DNA of 56,997 nt, taken from the IMG/VR virus record IMGVR_UViG_3300044655_000346, positions 1 through 56,997 of that record. One strand, given 5' to 3'. The notes beneath the pieces were generated by a model, which was not told the DNA's origin, searched no databases, and saw only the letters and a list, made by a program, of their open reading frames with translations. The stretch's first letter is position 1; each line of letters starts with the position of its first letter. This document shows, piece after piece, positions 29,695-38,733 of this stretch. Origin of the DNA: a virus. The position numbers and the translations under genes were made by a program.

Positions 29695-30237
29695 ATGGAA
29701 GAAATTGACAAAGATGTTATGGGTCAGATGTTGTTTGAGAAAGCAAAGACAGATTACCCTTACTTGTCTGACAAAGACATTTCTTTTAAATACTCTCCTA
29801 ACCAAGGCCGAGGGTTTTTGGAGTTTTATCCTCCTGACGAACCTGGCTCTCCTGAGTACCCACGCCCGAAAGAGTTGCCTATGGGTAAGGTTGGTATAGA
29901 GGTGTTTGACCCATCTACAAAGCCTTTGGATATTCTTGCTGACTATGTGAGTCATTATGGTGTTGAGTCTGACCCATACCTGTCTGAGCGTTATCAGAAC
30001 TTTGTAAAGTCTATGACACCAGACCAAACCCAACGGTTACAAGAACAATATAAATACTACCAAGAACATCCAGAATATAAAGAACAACGTGCTTTTGAAG
30101 ACTGGGCAAAGGCAAGTGGGTTGCCTGGTTACTTCCGTGGATACACATTTAACCAATGGCCTGACTCCACACAGATGTACACCCCTGAACAACTGAATAT
30201 GCTTAACCAAGTCCGTAGCTACTTGGGAATTAAATGA
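29695..30237 (+). CDS. Protein preceding large terminase, unknown
   Basis: 180 residues, acidic and aromatic. Contains DYPYLSDKDISFKYSPNQGR, FLEFYPPDEPGSPEYPRPKE, IEVFDPSTKPLDILADYVSH, and a C-terminal FEDWAKASGLPGYFRGYTFN. No HTH typical of small terminase is evident. It overlaps the large terminase by ATGA, so a packaging accessory or an LPD-type domain is possible. Not recognised with confidence. Confidence 0.66.
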   Translation: MEEIDKDVMGQMLFEKAKTDYPYLSDKDISFKYSPNQGRGFLEFYPPDEPGSPEYPRPKELPMGKVGIEVFDPSTKPLDILADYVSHYGVESDPYLSERYQNFVKSMTPDQTQRLQEQYKYYQEHPEYKEQRAFEDWAKASGLPGYFRGYTFNQWPDSTQMYTPEQLNMLNQVRSYLGIK

Positions 30238-31988
30238 ACTTTGACCTGAAGAAGTTTTACAAGTTCTGTTCTGAACTCAAAATTGAGACTAAGGAAGAGG
30301 GTTTGAAGAAGATGGGTAACCTTCTGGGGACTCAGACCTATGTCATGCAAGAGATACAGAAAGGTTTAGATGAAGACGTTCACTTCTTCGTTATTCTTAA
30401 AGGCCGTCAACTTGGTATTACAACCATTTCGCTTGCGCTTGATTTATATTGGCAGTTCACACACCCTGGCTGGCAAGGCACACTTGTGGCAGATACGGAA
30501 GAAAACAGGGACATGTTCAGAAGTACCCTTGGAATGTACATTGAGGGTTTACCGAAAGAATATAAGATACCTCTAGTAGCCCACAACAGAAACCAGATGG
30601 TGTTGAAGAACAGGTCAAGACTGTTCTATCAAATTGCGGGAAACAAGTCTCGTCTGGGGCAAGGTAAAGCTATTACTTACCTTCACGGTACAGAAACCGC
30701 TTCATGGGGTAACGAAGAAGGATTAGCCTCATTGATAGCTTCTCTTGCTGAAAAGAACTCAGAGAGGCTGTACATGTTTGAGAGTACTGCCCAAGGCTTC
30801 AACATGTTCCACGACATGTACAAGACTGCCAAGCGAGCAAAGACTCAACGTGCCATCTTCTGCGGTTGGTGGAGGAATGAGTATTACCAAGTCCCTGCTG
30901 ACTCCAACATCTACAAGGTGTATTGGGATGGCAAGCTGACAGGCGAAGAGAAGGAATGGCACAAAGACATTAAGAAGCTCTATGGCTTTGAGATTAACAG
31001 CAGACAAATGGCTTGGTGGCGTTGGAAGATGGCTGAAGGCATCAAAGATGATGCGCTTATGTACCAAGAGTTTCCACCCACTGAGGACTATGCCTTTGTG
31101 ATGACTGGCACATCCTTCTTCTCGCACACACGTTGCACAGAAGCCGCCAAGAAGAGCAAGACCACGGACTGCGACTACTACAGGTATTCGTTTGGTCAAC
31201 TCTTCCAAGACACTGAAGTGCTGAAATCCACAGAAAGACTAGGTACTCTCAAGGTATGGGAAGAACCCATAGACTCAGCCTACTACGTGATAGGTGCTGA
31301 CCCCGCCTATGGAAGCAGTGACTGGGCAGACAGATTCTGTATTCAGGTCTACCGCTGTTATGCAGATGGCCTAGACCAAGTAGCAGAGTTTGCAACCTCT
31401 GAACTCAACACCTACCAGTTTGCGTGGGTGATAGCGCACCTTGCAGGTGCATACAAGAACTCTACCCTGAACTTGGAAGTGAATGGCCCAGGTCAGGCTG
31501 TGATTAACGAGTTGCGGAACTTAAAACGCTTGGCAACCTCTATGGGCGGGGCTACAGGGCGTGACTTGATGGATGTGTTGGGTAGCATGACAAACTACAT
31601 CTGGAGGCGTAATGACACCCTTGGTGGCCTCTCCAACAGTATTGGCTACCTCACTACTGCCAACAGCAAAGAACGCATGTTGCAGTACATGAAAGACTAT
31701 TTTGAGCGGGGCATGATGGGCATTCTCAGCATGGATACCCTAGAAGAAATGAAAGGTATCGTGCGAGAAGGTGGCTTCTTAGGCGCACCTGGTCGTGGTA
31801 AAGATGACCGTGTGATTGCCTCTGCCCTTGCTGCCGTTGCCTACGCAGAACAGATTCAACCTAGATTGATAGCCCACAAGTTGTCTCGCAATGTGAGCGC
31901 AGCACAAGAGTCCTACAGCCCTGAACAAATCGCTGTAGGCAGAAATGTCAGCGACTACTTGAAAAGAATAGGAATGTATGGTGCATGA
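30234..31988 (+). CDS. terL: Terminase large subunit
   Basis: 584 residues, usual length for the family. The ATPase has a Walker A-like loop LKGRQLGITT (55-64) with TLVADTEENRDMFRS and a central KGSR-type region GNKSRLGQGKAITYLHGTET. The nuclease begins at VIGADPAYGSSDWADRFCIQ with the first metal Asp, followed by LNLEVNGPGQAVINEL and a C-terminal LGAPGRGKDDRVIASALAAV with the final acidic pair. It pumps DNA into the procapsid and cuts it. Overlaps the next gene by 11 bp. Confidence 0.92.
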   Translation: MNFDLKKFYKFCSELKIETKEEGLKKMGNLLGTQTYVMQEIQKGLDEDVHFFVILKGRQLGITTISLALDLYWQFTHPGWQGTLVADTEENRDMFRSTLGMYIEGLPKEYKIPLVAHNRNQMVLKNRSRLFYQIAGNKSRLGQGKAITYLHGTETASWGNEEGLASLIASLAEKNSERLYMFESTAQGFNMFHDMYKTAKRAKTQRAIFCGWWRNEYYQVPADSNIYKVYWDGKLTGEEKEWHKDIKKLYGFEINSRQMAWWRWKMAEGIKDDALMYQEFPPTEDYAFVMTGTSFFSHTRCTEAAKKSKTTDCDYYRYSFGQLFQDTEVLKSTERLGTLKVWEEPIDSAYYVIGADPAYGSSDWADRFCIQVYRCYADGLDQVAEFATSELNTYQFAWVIAHLAGAYKNSTLNLEVNGPGQAVINELRNLKRLATSMGGATGRDLMDVLGSMTNYIWRRNDTLGGLSNSIGYLTTANSKERMLQYMKDYFERGMMGILSMDTLEEMKGIVREGGFLGAPGRGKDDRVIASALAAVAYAEQIQPRLIAHKLSRNVSAAQESYSPEQIAVGRNVSDYLKRIGMYGA

Positions 31989-32784
31989 CCAATTAACAAT
32001 TGTCTCCGTCTATGGTCACAACAACGGAGCATCTGCCATACCCTCCATAGTCAAGTCTATGAAAGAGTTGCCAGACAGTAAAGGCTTACTCATTTCCATA
32101 GAAGAACCCCCAAACTTGCCAAGCAATGTAGTTTGGAAGCGTTGCCACAACATAGACTACTTAGGGTATTCCCTGTTTATGATGCACAGCCTGTATGCGT
32201 TTATAGAAACAGACTACTGCCTCATTGTCCAAGACGATGGGTGGGTGCTTAACGGTAAGAACTTCAAGCCTGAATACTATGATTACGATTACATAGGCGC
32301 ACCCTCACACTGCGCTTTTGGTAACGGCACTCTGTACCTGAACTTTCAGTGGACACAGGCAACAGAGCCTGTAAGCGTTGTACAGAATGGTGGCTTCTCT
32401 TTGAGAAGTAAGAGATTCCTAGAAGCCTGTAACAAGCACGGCATCGTGCACTTGAACAGCAATGAGATACACGGGTGGAACGAAGATGCACAGTTGTCTG
32501 TCATCTTAAAGCCTGTACTAGAGAGCTACGGCTACAAGTATTGCCCTATCGACATTGCCAAACACTTCAGCATGGAGTATGTAGGGCACGGTTTACACGA
32601 AGACAGCTTTGACTTTAGCGGGTTGCTAGGTCACCATGCTCAGACAAGAAAGCTAAAAACCAATAACCACATCGTTGTTCCCGCTGACCCTACCAAATCG
32701 TATGGGGAAGTTAAGTTTATGTTGTGGTTGCAAGACCAAGGTTACACAGTGGAGTACCAATATGAGTCCGTTAAGCAAGCGTGA
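31978..32784 (+). CDS. Glycosyltransferase-like protein (DUF5672)
   Basis: 268 residues. Pattern DQLTIVSVYGHNNGASAIPS, CLIVQDDGWVLNG with the QDD metal motif, YDYIGAPSHCAFGNG, and NGGFSLRSKRFLEACNKHG, then WNEDAQLSVILKP. These are hallmarks of DUF5672 enzymes, thought to add sugars. It is set between terminase and portal, so it is expressed late, perhaps decorating virions or modifying surface polysaccharide. The third glycosyltransferase in the window. Confidence 0.85.
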   Translation: MVHDQLTIVSVYGHNNGASAIPSIVKSMKELPDSKGLLISIEEPPNLPSNVVWKRCHNIDYLGYSLFMMHSLYAFIETDYCLIVQDDGWVLNGKNFKPEYYDYDYIGAPSHCAFGNGTLYLNFQWTQATEPVSVVQNGGFSLRSKRFLEACNKHGIVHLNSNEIHGWNEDAQLSVILKPVLESYGYKYCPIDIAKHFSMEYVGHGLHEDSFDFSGLLGHHAQTRKLKTNNHIVVPADPTKSYGEVKFMLWLQDQGYTVEYQYESVKQA

Positions 32785-33151
32785 ACTGACAAAACACATG
32801 CAACGCTTCTATGCAGACAAGGATAGAGGCATCTCTATAGCCCTTTTTGCCGAACTTGCAGGGATAAGTCATGGTCATTTCCATGATGTATTCATCTATA
32901 ACGAAGAGCCACTGACAGAAAACGTGCAAAAACGGGTCAGTAAAGCCTACCAACAGTGGAAAGCGGGTAACGTAAAGGTTATGAAACGCATAGATAACAC
33001 CCGCTATGTGGACTACAGGAAAGAATCTCAACCCGTTTTTAAGCCAAAAATGGGTCTGCAAGTGACCTCAGATGGCATAAAAATCAAAGTTGGGATGGCA
33101 AACAGGCACGATTACAGCGAAATTTCACTTGACGAAGCACTTAGGGGGTAA
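32762..33151 (+). CDS. HTH-containing late protein
   Basis: 129 residues from ATG 32762 (GGAG seven bases upstream; overlaps the preceding gene by 23 bp). An HTH is visible as ISIALFAELAGISHGHFHDV followed by a recognition helix and ENVQKRVSKAYQQW. The C-terminal half is basic (KPKMGLQVTSDGIKIKVG). It may regulate late genes or assist packaging. Confidence 0.68.
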   Translation: MSPLSKRELTKHMQRFYADKDRGISIALFAELAGISHGHFHDVFIYNEEPLTENVQKRVSKAYQQWKAGNVKVMKRIDNTRYVDYRKESQPVFKPKMGLQVTSDGIKIKVGMANRHDYSEISLDEALRG

Positions 33152-33153
33152 AA

Positions 33154-33651
33154 ATGGGTATTTTGAGAGACTATTACTGCACAAACCACGGCATTTTTGA
33201 GGCATGGGAGGCTACATGCCCCATGAAACATTGCAAAGGTGAGTTATCTGTCGTTCACTTGAAGCCTGTAGGCACAAGGTCGGCAAAAACCTCTGCAACC
33301 GACAATAATTTGAAACAACTTGCTATTGAGTACGACATGACGGACATTAAGTCCACAAAAGCTGGTGAACACCAGACTGGGTACATGAAACGCAAGAATA
33401 AGCTCACTGACAAACAGTTTGCCGAGGCTACAGACGCAATTCAGTCCAATAATCAAAGACAAACCCGCCCTGGTGACTCCGTTATCTGGGGTGGAGGCGG
33501 CAATATCAACATGAAATCTGTTATGGGTGGACAATTTAAGTCTGTTAACGGAGAATCTGTAGGCATAAATCCCAAAGCAGCGGGTGACCTGCAAGGGCCG
33601 AGAACCGCCAGCTACATGGCAGACCCAGATAACTTACAGGTGAGAAAATGA
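33154..33651 (+). CDS. Hypothetical protein with N-terminal zinc ribbon, before portal
   Basis: 165 residues. N-terminal YYCTNHGIFEAWEATCPMKHC gives a possible Cys/His zinc site; the middle LTDKQFAEATDAIQSNNQRQ is helical; the C-terminus is Gly/Asn-rich (WGGGGNINMKSVMGGQFKSV). Proteins of this kind are common just upstream of portal genes in environmental podoviruses. Role unknown. ATGA overlap with the portal gene. Confidence 0.68.
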   Translation: MGILRDYYCTNHGIFEAWEATCPMKHCKGELSVVHLKPVGTRSAKTSATDNNLKQLAIEYDMTDIKSTKAGEHQTGYMKRKNKLTDKQFAEATDAIQSNNQRQTRPGDSVIWGGGGNINMKSVMGGQFKSVNGESVGINPKAAGDLQGPRTASYMADPDNLQVRK

Positions 33652-35294
33652 GAATACCTAAAGAACCCGTAGCCAGAGAACAGTTCTATCTTGACTTGAT
33701 AGAAAAATGCCTTGTCAGTCGTGAACAACGCAAGGTTGACTACGCTTCTTTGCGTTCTTACTACCTGTTTGGCAATGCGCCTGATGACGTTCCCGCCATC
33801 TATAACAAAATCTACCCGCACATTGACCAACTGACCTCGTTCCTGTACTCAGCAGAAACCACCAAGTTCTCTATCCACACAGGCGCGTCTGTCCCAGAGC
33901 AAGAACAAATCAAAGTACCAAGCCTGAGTAAGGCTTTGCACGATGAGTGGCTCAACAGCAACGCTGACCAAGTATTCTCAACCGCAGTTACTTGGTCACT
34001 TTGCTACAACACCACCTTTGTCAAGCTCGTCATCAATAACGGCATCCACCCCTACATGGTAGAACCCGCCTGTATAGGCGTGTTGCGTGAAGACAGTGCC
34101 TACACTGACAGACAAGAAGCCATTGTCCAAACCTACTACATCACCAAGTCTGAGTTGTATGACAGACTCTACAGTCATCCCCAAAGAGACTCTATCGTCC
34201 AGCGGGTAATGACTACACAGCATGAGCGTACAGAGATTGCCAACGGCATTCAACGCATCATCTTGTCGCAGTCCAACCCCACCATGTACGGCAACATCAA
34301 CCTTGACTTGACAGGTAACCCGAACTACAAGGCGCAAGTCTCTGAAGAGACTATAGAAATGGTCGAGTTGTGGGTCTGGAATGATGAGACTAAAGACTAT
34401 CAGGTGGTCACAAAGGCTGACCCCAACGTCATCATCTATGACCGTACAGGCGAGTCCATGTTCTTGAAAGGCGAGTTGCCTTTTGTCCAAATCTGCCCCA
34501 ACCCGCTCTACGATTACTACTGGGGGGCGTCCGAGGTACAGCGTCTAATCTACCTCCAGCAGTTACGCAACAAACGCATGACCGAAATCTTGGACATGCT
34601 TGCCAAACAAGTCAGCCCACCTACCGCCCTGATTGGCTTTACAGGTATTCTTGATGAGAAGAGCTTTGCGCTAAACCGTGCGGGTGGCTTACTGGCAACT
34701 GATATGCCAAACGCCAAAGTAGAGAAGTTAGCACCTACTATCCCACCTGATTTATTCCGAGAAATTGGTGAAGTTGACCTGATGTTTGAGGAAGCCTCTG
34801 GCATTGTTTCTGTACTGCAAGGCCGTGGCGAAGCAGGTGTTCGTTCTTCAGGACATGCCTCACAACTTGCTCGACTAGGCTCAAGCCGAGCAAAGAAACG
34901 TGCCCTTGTCATTGAGGACAGCTTGGAGAAGATGGCAACCTTGTATCTCAAGTGTATGCAGGTCTATGACAACACTCACTACACAGACACAAAAGGAATC
35001 AAGTTCATTGCCGAACAGTTCACCAAAGACTTTGTGGTGAAAGTAGATGCTCATTCAAATTCACCCATCTTCATGGAAGATAGCCGCAAGATGGCGTTTG
35101 AGTTGTTCCAGGCTGGCGTGATTGACAAAGAGTCCTTGCTTGACATGATTGAGCCTCCAATGAAACAATTGTTGTTGGATAGGCTCAGAAAAGCAGAGGA
35201 AAAGCAAGCTGCTCAACAAGCTATGGAGCAACAAGCGCAGCAAATGCAACCTCCAAAGGCAGAAGGTAAACCAGACTTGAAAAAGGTGGGATGA
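33648..35294 (+). CDS. Portal protein
   Basis: 548 residues. Portal-like features: YDLIEKCLVSREQRKVDYAS at the N-terminus, PHIDQLTSFLYSAETTKFSI, a beta wing with IEMVELWVWNDETKDYQVVT, PFVQICPNPLYDYYWGASEV, then ALIGFTGILDE and a stem helix, with a C-terminal Gln-rich crown helix (EKQAAQQAMEQQAQQMQPPK). It forms the 12-mer DNA gate at one vertex, binding terminase and adaptor. Coupled to the next gene by ATGA. Confidence 0.88.
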   Translation: MRIPKEPVAREQFYLDLIEKCLVSREQRKVDYASLRSYYLFGNAPDDVPAIYNKIYPHIDQLTSFLYSAETTKFSIHTGASVPEQEQIKVPSLSKALHDEWLNSNADQVFSTAVTWSLCYNTTFVKLVINNGIHPYMVEPACIGVLREDSAYTDRQEAIVQTYYITKSELYDRLYSHPQRDSIVQRVMTTQHERTEIANGIQRIILSQSNPTMYGNINLDLTGNPNYKAQVSEETIEMVELWVWNDETKDYQVVTKADPNVIIYDRTGESMFLKGELPFVQICPNPLYDYYWGASEVQRLIYLQQLRNKRMTEILDMLAKQVSPPTALIGFTGILDEKSFALNRAGGLLATDMPNAKVEKLAPTIPPDLFREIGEVDLMFEEASGIVSVLQGRGEAGVRSSGHASQLARLGSSRAKKRALVIEDSLEKMATLYLKCMQVYDNTHYTDTKGIKFIAEQFTKDFVVKVDAHSNSPIFMEDSRKMAFELFQAGVIDKESLLDMIEPPMKQLLLDRLRKAEEKQAAQQAMEQQAQQMQPPKAEGKPDLKKVG

Positions 35295-35473
35295 TGGCTA
35301 CAAACAATACAGGTATGACACAACCTACGGCTGACCAACCAAGGGTTGACACCGCTTCTTTGAAACGCAATGAGGCCGCACCTAACTTGACTTTGCGTCA
35401 AACAGGGTATAAAACCTCATACGGAAGAAGCCAACGTGACTTCAACCGTAAACAAACTGGAGGAATGCGATGA
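35291..35473 (+). CDS. Small polar late protein
   Basis: 60 residues, Thr/Gln/Asn-rich: MMATNNTGMTQPTADQPRVD, AAPNLTLRQTGYKTSYGRSQ, basic end. Overlaps the portal stop (ATGATG). Possibly intrinsically disordered, perhaps virion-associated. No family. Confidence 0.6.
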   Translation: MMATNNTGMTQPTADQPRVDTASLKRNEAAPNLTLRQTGYKTSYGRSQRDFNRKQTGGMR

Positions 35474-35511
35474 ACATGAAGCCAAAAAGCGGTCGTAAGT
35501 GCCGCCGTTAA
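35470..35511 (+). CDS. Tiny basic ORF (13 codons)
   Basis: MNMKPKSGRKCRR, with the excellent RBS GGAGGAATGCG immediately upstream and an ATGA overlap with the previous stop. It may be a genuine mini-protein or a translational-coupling leader. Very short, so low certainty. Confidence 0.35.
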   Translation: MNMKPKSGRKCRR

Positions 35512-35579
35512 TCAGGATTCCGTGAGGAATGGGTATGGCTGCCTCCCCTTTGTAGGTGGCCTTGTAAAAGGAAATTATC

Positions 35580-35654
35580 ATGATGTACGGAAAAGCAAAA
35601 ATGGCTCCCAAAATGGCTCGTATGGGACGCAAAGCCCGTAAAGGCCGCAAGTAA
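35580..35654 (+). CDS. Tiny basic protein (24 aa)
   Basis: MMYGKAKMAPKMARMGRKAR, then KGRK. Eight or more Lys/Arg and five Met. GGA lies eight bases before the ATG. It may bind nucleic acid during packaging. Its length limits certainty. Confidence 0.42.
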   Translation: MMYGKAKMAPKMARMGRKARKGRK

Positions 35655-35661
35655 TGTCTAC

Positions 35662-35686
35662 AGAGGGCTGACAAAAAATGCCCTCT
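35662..35686 (+). terminator. Hairpin without U-run before scaffold gene
   Basis: AGAGGGC (35662-35668) and GCCCTCT (35680-35686) form a perfect 7-bp stem with an 11-base loop. No T-run follows, so it may attenuate or process rather than terminate. It directly precedes a good -35 element. Confidence 0.5.
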
Positions 35687-35691
35687 ACCTA

Positions 35692-35720
35692 TTGACAAGA
35701 TGTTTGTAAGTGGTTACAAA
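35692..35720 (+). promoter_or_regulatory. Sigma70-type promoter candidate for head genes
   Basis: Perfect -35 TTGACA (35692-35697), 17-bp spacer and TACAAA (35715-35720, four of six matches). It lies 18 bp before the scaffold-side gene at 35738, after a hairpin, and could give extra expression of scaffold and capsid. Confidence 0.5.
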
Positions 35721-35737
35721 CACGGCAAGGAGTGATT

Positions 35738-36202
35738 ATGAGTGTTCCACCAGATAAGTTGATGGAGTTAATGCGAGGTAGCCAAGCGGCTGCGGGTGCA
35801 CCGACCCCTAACGAAAAGGAAGAACCAGAAGAAATGGACACAGAGGCTCCAGAGCCTCCTCCAATGGCTTCTCCTATGTCTACTCCAGAACCCAAGATGG
35901 GAAATAAAGAAGCCGCACTTATCAACATAAGTATGGCTATCGACTTGCTTGAGCAATCTCTTCCCGCTTTTGGCTCAGTTTCTGAGGAGGGGAAGAAAAC
36001 CCTCAACGCTATTCGTGCACTCAGTGGGTTGATTGGTCAGAAAAAAGGCAAAACTGACGAATTACAGCAATCTGAGATTCTTCAGTTACTGCAAACCTTG
36101 CCACAGGCGGGTGGTGCTACCCCTGAAGGCAGAGCAATGGCTCAAGCACCTATCCCTGGTATGCCTCCCGCTGGCGGTATGCCTTCTCCTCCCCCAATGT
36201 AA
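35738..36202 (+). CDS. Pro/Met-rich protein between portal and capsid
   Basis: 154 residues from ATG 35738 with AAGGAG upstream. Acidic Pro-rich N-terminus (PNEKEEPEEMDTEAPEPPPM), a helical middle (EAALINISMAIDLLEQSLPA; SEEGKKTLNAIRALSGLIGQ) and a Pro/Gly/Met-rich end (GMPPAGGMPSPPPM). Such proteins occur beside the scaffold in several podovirus lineages. A scaffold cofactor role is plausible. Confidence 0.66.
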   Translation: MSVPPDKLMELMRGSQAAAGAPTPNEKEEPEEMDTEAPEPPPMASPMSTPEPKMGNKEAALINISMAIDLLEQSLPAFGSVSEEGKKTLNAIRALSGLIGQKKGKTDELQQSEILQLLQTLPQAGGATPEGRAMAQAPIPGMPPAGGMPSPPPM

Positions 36203-36211
36203 GGAATCAAA

Positions 36212-36394
36212 ATGGAACTCTTTAAGCCCAGAGGCGCAGCTGCACCTCGCAAACCAACAGACAACAACCAACAAAATGGCGTTGTCACCAACACTCCACG
36301 TTTTTCTCAGTTCGGTGGCTTGAGTGGCCCGAACAAATTGAACAAATCAAGCATGGCTCTCCAAAAGCCAGGTGATGGTAAGCGTGTCATTTAA
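36212..36394 (+). CDS. Small disordered head-region protein
   Basis: 60 residues, Pro/Asn/Lys-rich: MELFKPRGAAAPRKPTDNNQ, FSQFGGLSGPNKLNKSSMAL. RBS AAGGAATC. Between the portal and scaffold genes; unknown role. Confidence 0.62.
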   Translation: MELFKPRGAAAPRKPTDNNQQNGVVTNTPRFSQFGGLSGPNKLNKSSMALQKPGDGKRVI

Positions 36395-36415
36395 TCGTAT
36401 AAAGAGGGTAACTTT

Positions 36416-36946
36416 ATGTCACTAGAAAATCTTTCCTTAGAAGCCCGTGATGAGTTGGCTGCACTTGCTCAAACTCTTGCGGAAAACCCTGATACTCGCA
36501 AAGACTTCTTGCGTATGACTAGAAAGGTCAAACCAGACCTTCCTATTCCTGAACTCGACATTGAAGACTACACACACAGAGCGGTCAGCCGTTCTGAAGA
36601 CCGTGTGCAAGCCTTAGAAGCCAAGTTGCGTGAGAAAGAAGCGATTGAAGAACTTAACAATCGCAGACAGAGCTTGATGAAAAAGGGTTTGATTTCTAAC
36701 GAATCAGAAGTTGGTGACGTAGAAAAAATCATGTTGGAGCGTGGTATCACAAATCACGAAACAGCAGCCGAATACCATCAGTGGATGAAGAAAGCCGCAG
36801 TGCCTACTTCATCTGGATACAACCCAAGTGCTGTCAAGCAATTTGACTTGAACAAGTATTGGAAGAATCCAGCAGCCGCTGCTCGTAATGAGGCAATGAA
36901 TGCGCTCAATGACTTGCGTAAACCGCAACGTCCTATTGGGTTGTAA
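36416..36946 (+). CDS. Scaffolding protein candidate
   Basis: 176 residues, highly charged helices: LSLEARDELAALAQTLAENP, SRSEDRVQALEAKLREKEAI, EELNNRRQSLMKKGLISNES, and a basic C-terminus with NPAAAARNEAMNALNDLRKP. Position directly before the capsid gene and coiled-coil composition fit a scaffold that shapes the procapsid and leaves before maturation. A run of eight T follows the stop (36955-36962) without a stem. Confidence 0.72.
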   Translation: MSLENLSLEARDELAALAQTLAENPDTRKDFLRMTRKVKPDLPIPELDIEDYTHRAVSRSEDRVQALEAKLREKEAIEELNNRRQSLMKKGLISNESEVGDVEKIMLERGITNHETAAEYHQWMKKAAVPTSSGYNPSAVKQFDLNKYWKNPAAAARNEAMNALNDLRKPQRPIGL

Positions 36947-36975
36947 GAGGGTAGTTTTTTTTCATAGGAGGCCTT

Positions 36976-37977
36976 ATGGCTATTGGCGGCGGCATCCTAC
37001 CAGCAACAGGGTCAGCACAGTTCAACGAACTGACTTACGTTACTCGTAGAGCCTTCATCCCCAAGCTGGTTGTCCAGCTTTATAACTCGACACCCCTCAT
37101 GGCGGCTCTGATTGCCAACAGTCAGTCAGCCTCTGGTGGCGTGTCTTCCGTAACCGTTCCCGTCCAAGGCGCACAGTTTGTGAACGCTCAATGGTCTGAC
37201 TACAGTGGCTCTTTTGCCCAACCGTCAGTCCAGCAAGGTGCTTACAACGCTGAGTTCGACCTGAAACTGATGATTTCTCCTGTACCGTTCCTCGGTATGG
37301 AAGGCGCAGTTCAGCAAGATGCTGCCATTATTCCGTTGATTGAAGCTCGTATGAACGATGCAACCAACGTGATGATGGATGCAATGGCAACCGCTTTGTA
37401 CACCAACACCACCAATACACAACAGTTCATCGGTTTACCCGCTGCTGTTGCGAACTCAGGTACTTACGGCAACATTGACCGTAGCACCTACACTTGGTGG
37501 AAGTCTTCACAGTATGCCGCTGGCTCTGTGAACCCAACCCGTCAAAACATTCTGCAATACATTTCTGGCACAGTGAAAGCTGGTGCTGAAATGCCTAGCT
37601 TTGGTGTTTGCGGTTTTGGCACTTGGACACTGTTGGCTCAAGACTTTGTAGGTCAAGAGCAATACGTTATCACCCCAGGCGCAGGTTTTGATGGCGAAAC
37701 CAATGGCCCTCAAGCTGCTTTCCGTGCCTTGATGGTTGCTGGCGTACCTATCTATCCAGACCCTTACTGCCCTGAAGGTACTGTGTACTTCCTGAACACC
37801 AACTACTTGTCTCTGTACATCCATGAGCAAGGTTCGTTTGTGTTTACAGGCTTTGAGTCCACACTTCCTAACTGGCAAATTGGTTATGTTGGCGCAGTTT
37901 TGATGATTGCCGAATTGGTGAACGTCAAACCTAAGTCAATGACCAAGGTGACGGGTTACAACTACCTTTCACTGTAA
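36976..37977 (+). CDS. Major capsid protein (phage B)
   Basis: 333 residues with strong RBS AGGAGG. Starts MAIGGGILPATGSAQFNELT, then RRAFIPKLVVQLYNSTPLMA, VTVPVQGAQFVNAQWSDYSG, a spine helix around PLIEARMNDATNVMMDAMAT, and a C-terminal GYVGAVLMIAELVNVKPKSM. The plan is that of a HK97-fold coat protein of the type found in environmental podoviruses. It does not resemble the SU10-type capsid at 3-626, so the window holds two unrelated capsid lineages. Confidence 0.86.
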   Translation: MAIGGGILPATGSAQFNELTYVTRRAFIPKLVVQLYNSTPLMAALIANSQSASGGVSSVTVPVQGAQFVNAQWSDYSGSFAQPSVQQGAYNAEFDLKLMISPVPFLGMEGAVQQDAAIIPLIEARMNDATNVMMDAMATALYTNTTNTQQFIGLPAAVANSGTYGNIDRSTYTWWKSSQYAAGSVNPTRQNILQYISGTVKAGAEMPSFGVCGFGTWTLLAQDFVGQEQYVITPGAGFDGETNGPQAAFRALMVAGVPIYPDPYCPEGTVYFLNTNYLSLYIHEQGSFVFTGFESTLPNWQIGYVGAVLMIAELVNVKPKSMTKVTGYNYLSL

Positions 37978-37989
37978 GGAGAAAAAGTC

Positions 37990-38313
37990 ATGGCTTTAGC
38001 AATGAACAAAATCATTCTGGCGAATGCAACCACCAACACTGCTGGTGCGTACTTCTCCAACGTATCACTGACTGCCGCTAACGCAGGTACTGTGATTCCC
38101 GCAGGTACTTACATGGTGTTTCCCGCAGCTAACGTAATTGTTACTGCAAATAACGGCTCATCCATCGCAACCTTGCTTGCCAATAACACTGGCGGCATGA
38201 TTTTGTCTGATGGCGTGAACGTGTTTGCACAGTCAATTATTGCTGGCGCAGGTTCTGCTGTTGCTCTTACCATCAATGGTGGTATCAACGCAAACAGCAC
38301 CTACACAAGTTAA
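37990..38313 (+). CDS. Capsid decoration/stabilising protein candidate
   Basis: 107 residues, Ala/Asn/Gly/Thr-rich, beta-type: NATTNTAGAYFSNVSLTAAN, VIPAGTYMVFPAANVIVTAN, GAGSAVALTINGGINAN. Starts 12 bp after the capsid gene with AAGGAG. Small beta-proteins here often decorate capsids; the function is inferred. Confidence 0.65.
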   Translation: MALAMNKIILANATTNTAGAYFSNVSLTAANAGTVIPAGTYMVFPAANVIVTANNGSSIATLLANNTGGMILSDGVNVFAQSIIAGAGSAVALTINGGINANSTYTS

Positions 38314-38322
38314 GGAGACAGT

Positions 38323-38733
38323 ATGAACGCAAACCATGTAGGCGCACTGTATCCCGATAGTTTTGGTAATGTTTTGATTGGGCACACCTCTACTCCCTTA
38401 GGTTTGGGAAGCACAGGTAATGCACGAGCAACTATTCCAACAATCGGTACAAACTACATTGTTCGCCGTATTACTGTCCAAAATGCCAATGGAAGTGTTG
38501 CGCTTGCCAACGTCACCATCATTAACAGCAGTGATGGTGTCGTCGCAAACGCAGTTTCTAACGCAGTTGTATTGGGAAATATCACAGCAACAACAAAGTA
38601 TCAGGATTTAGGGTTGACGGCAAACACTGCCACAACAATTTATTCTGGTTCTTTGTTTGTGTGTGTCAATACAGCCGCTGCCGCAAACAACACAGTTGAC
38701 ATCGCAGTGTACGGTGACGTTGTAACTCTATGA
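38323..38733 (+). CDS. Small beta-rich virion protein
   Basis: 136 residues: NANHVGALYPDSFGNVLIGH, GTNYIVRRITVQNANGSVAL, then a Val/Ala/Thr-rich C-terminus. Probably a head or appendage protein. Similar in composition to the gene before it. ATGA overlap with the next gene. Confidence 0.65.
   Translation: MNANHVGALYPDSFGNVLIGHTSTPLGLGSTGNARATIPTIGTNYIVRRITVQNANGSVALANVTIINSSDGVVANAVSNAVVLGNITATTKYQDLGLTANTATTIYSGSLFVCVNTAAAANNTVDIAVYGDVVTL

Noticed and set aside
36955-36962. T-run after the scaffold gene as a terminator
   Set aside because: No stem precedes the eight T residues, and capsid expression must continue across it.
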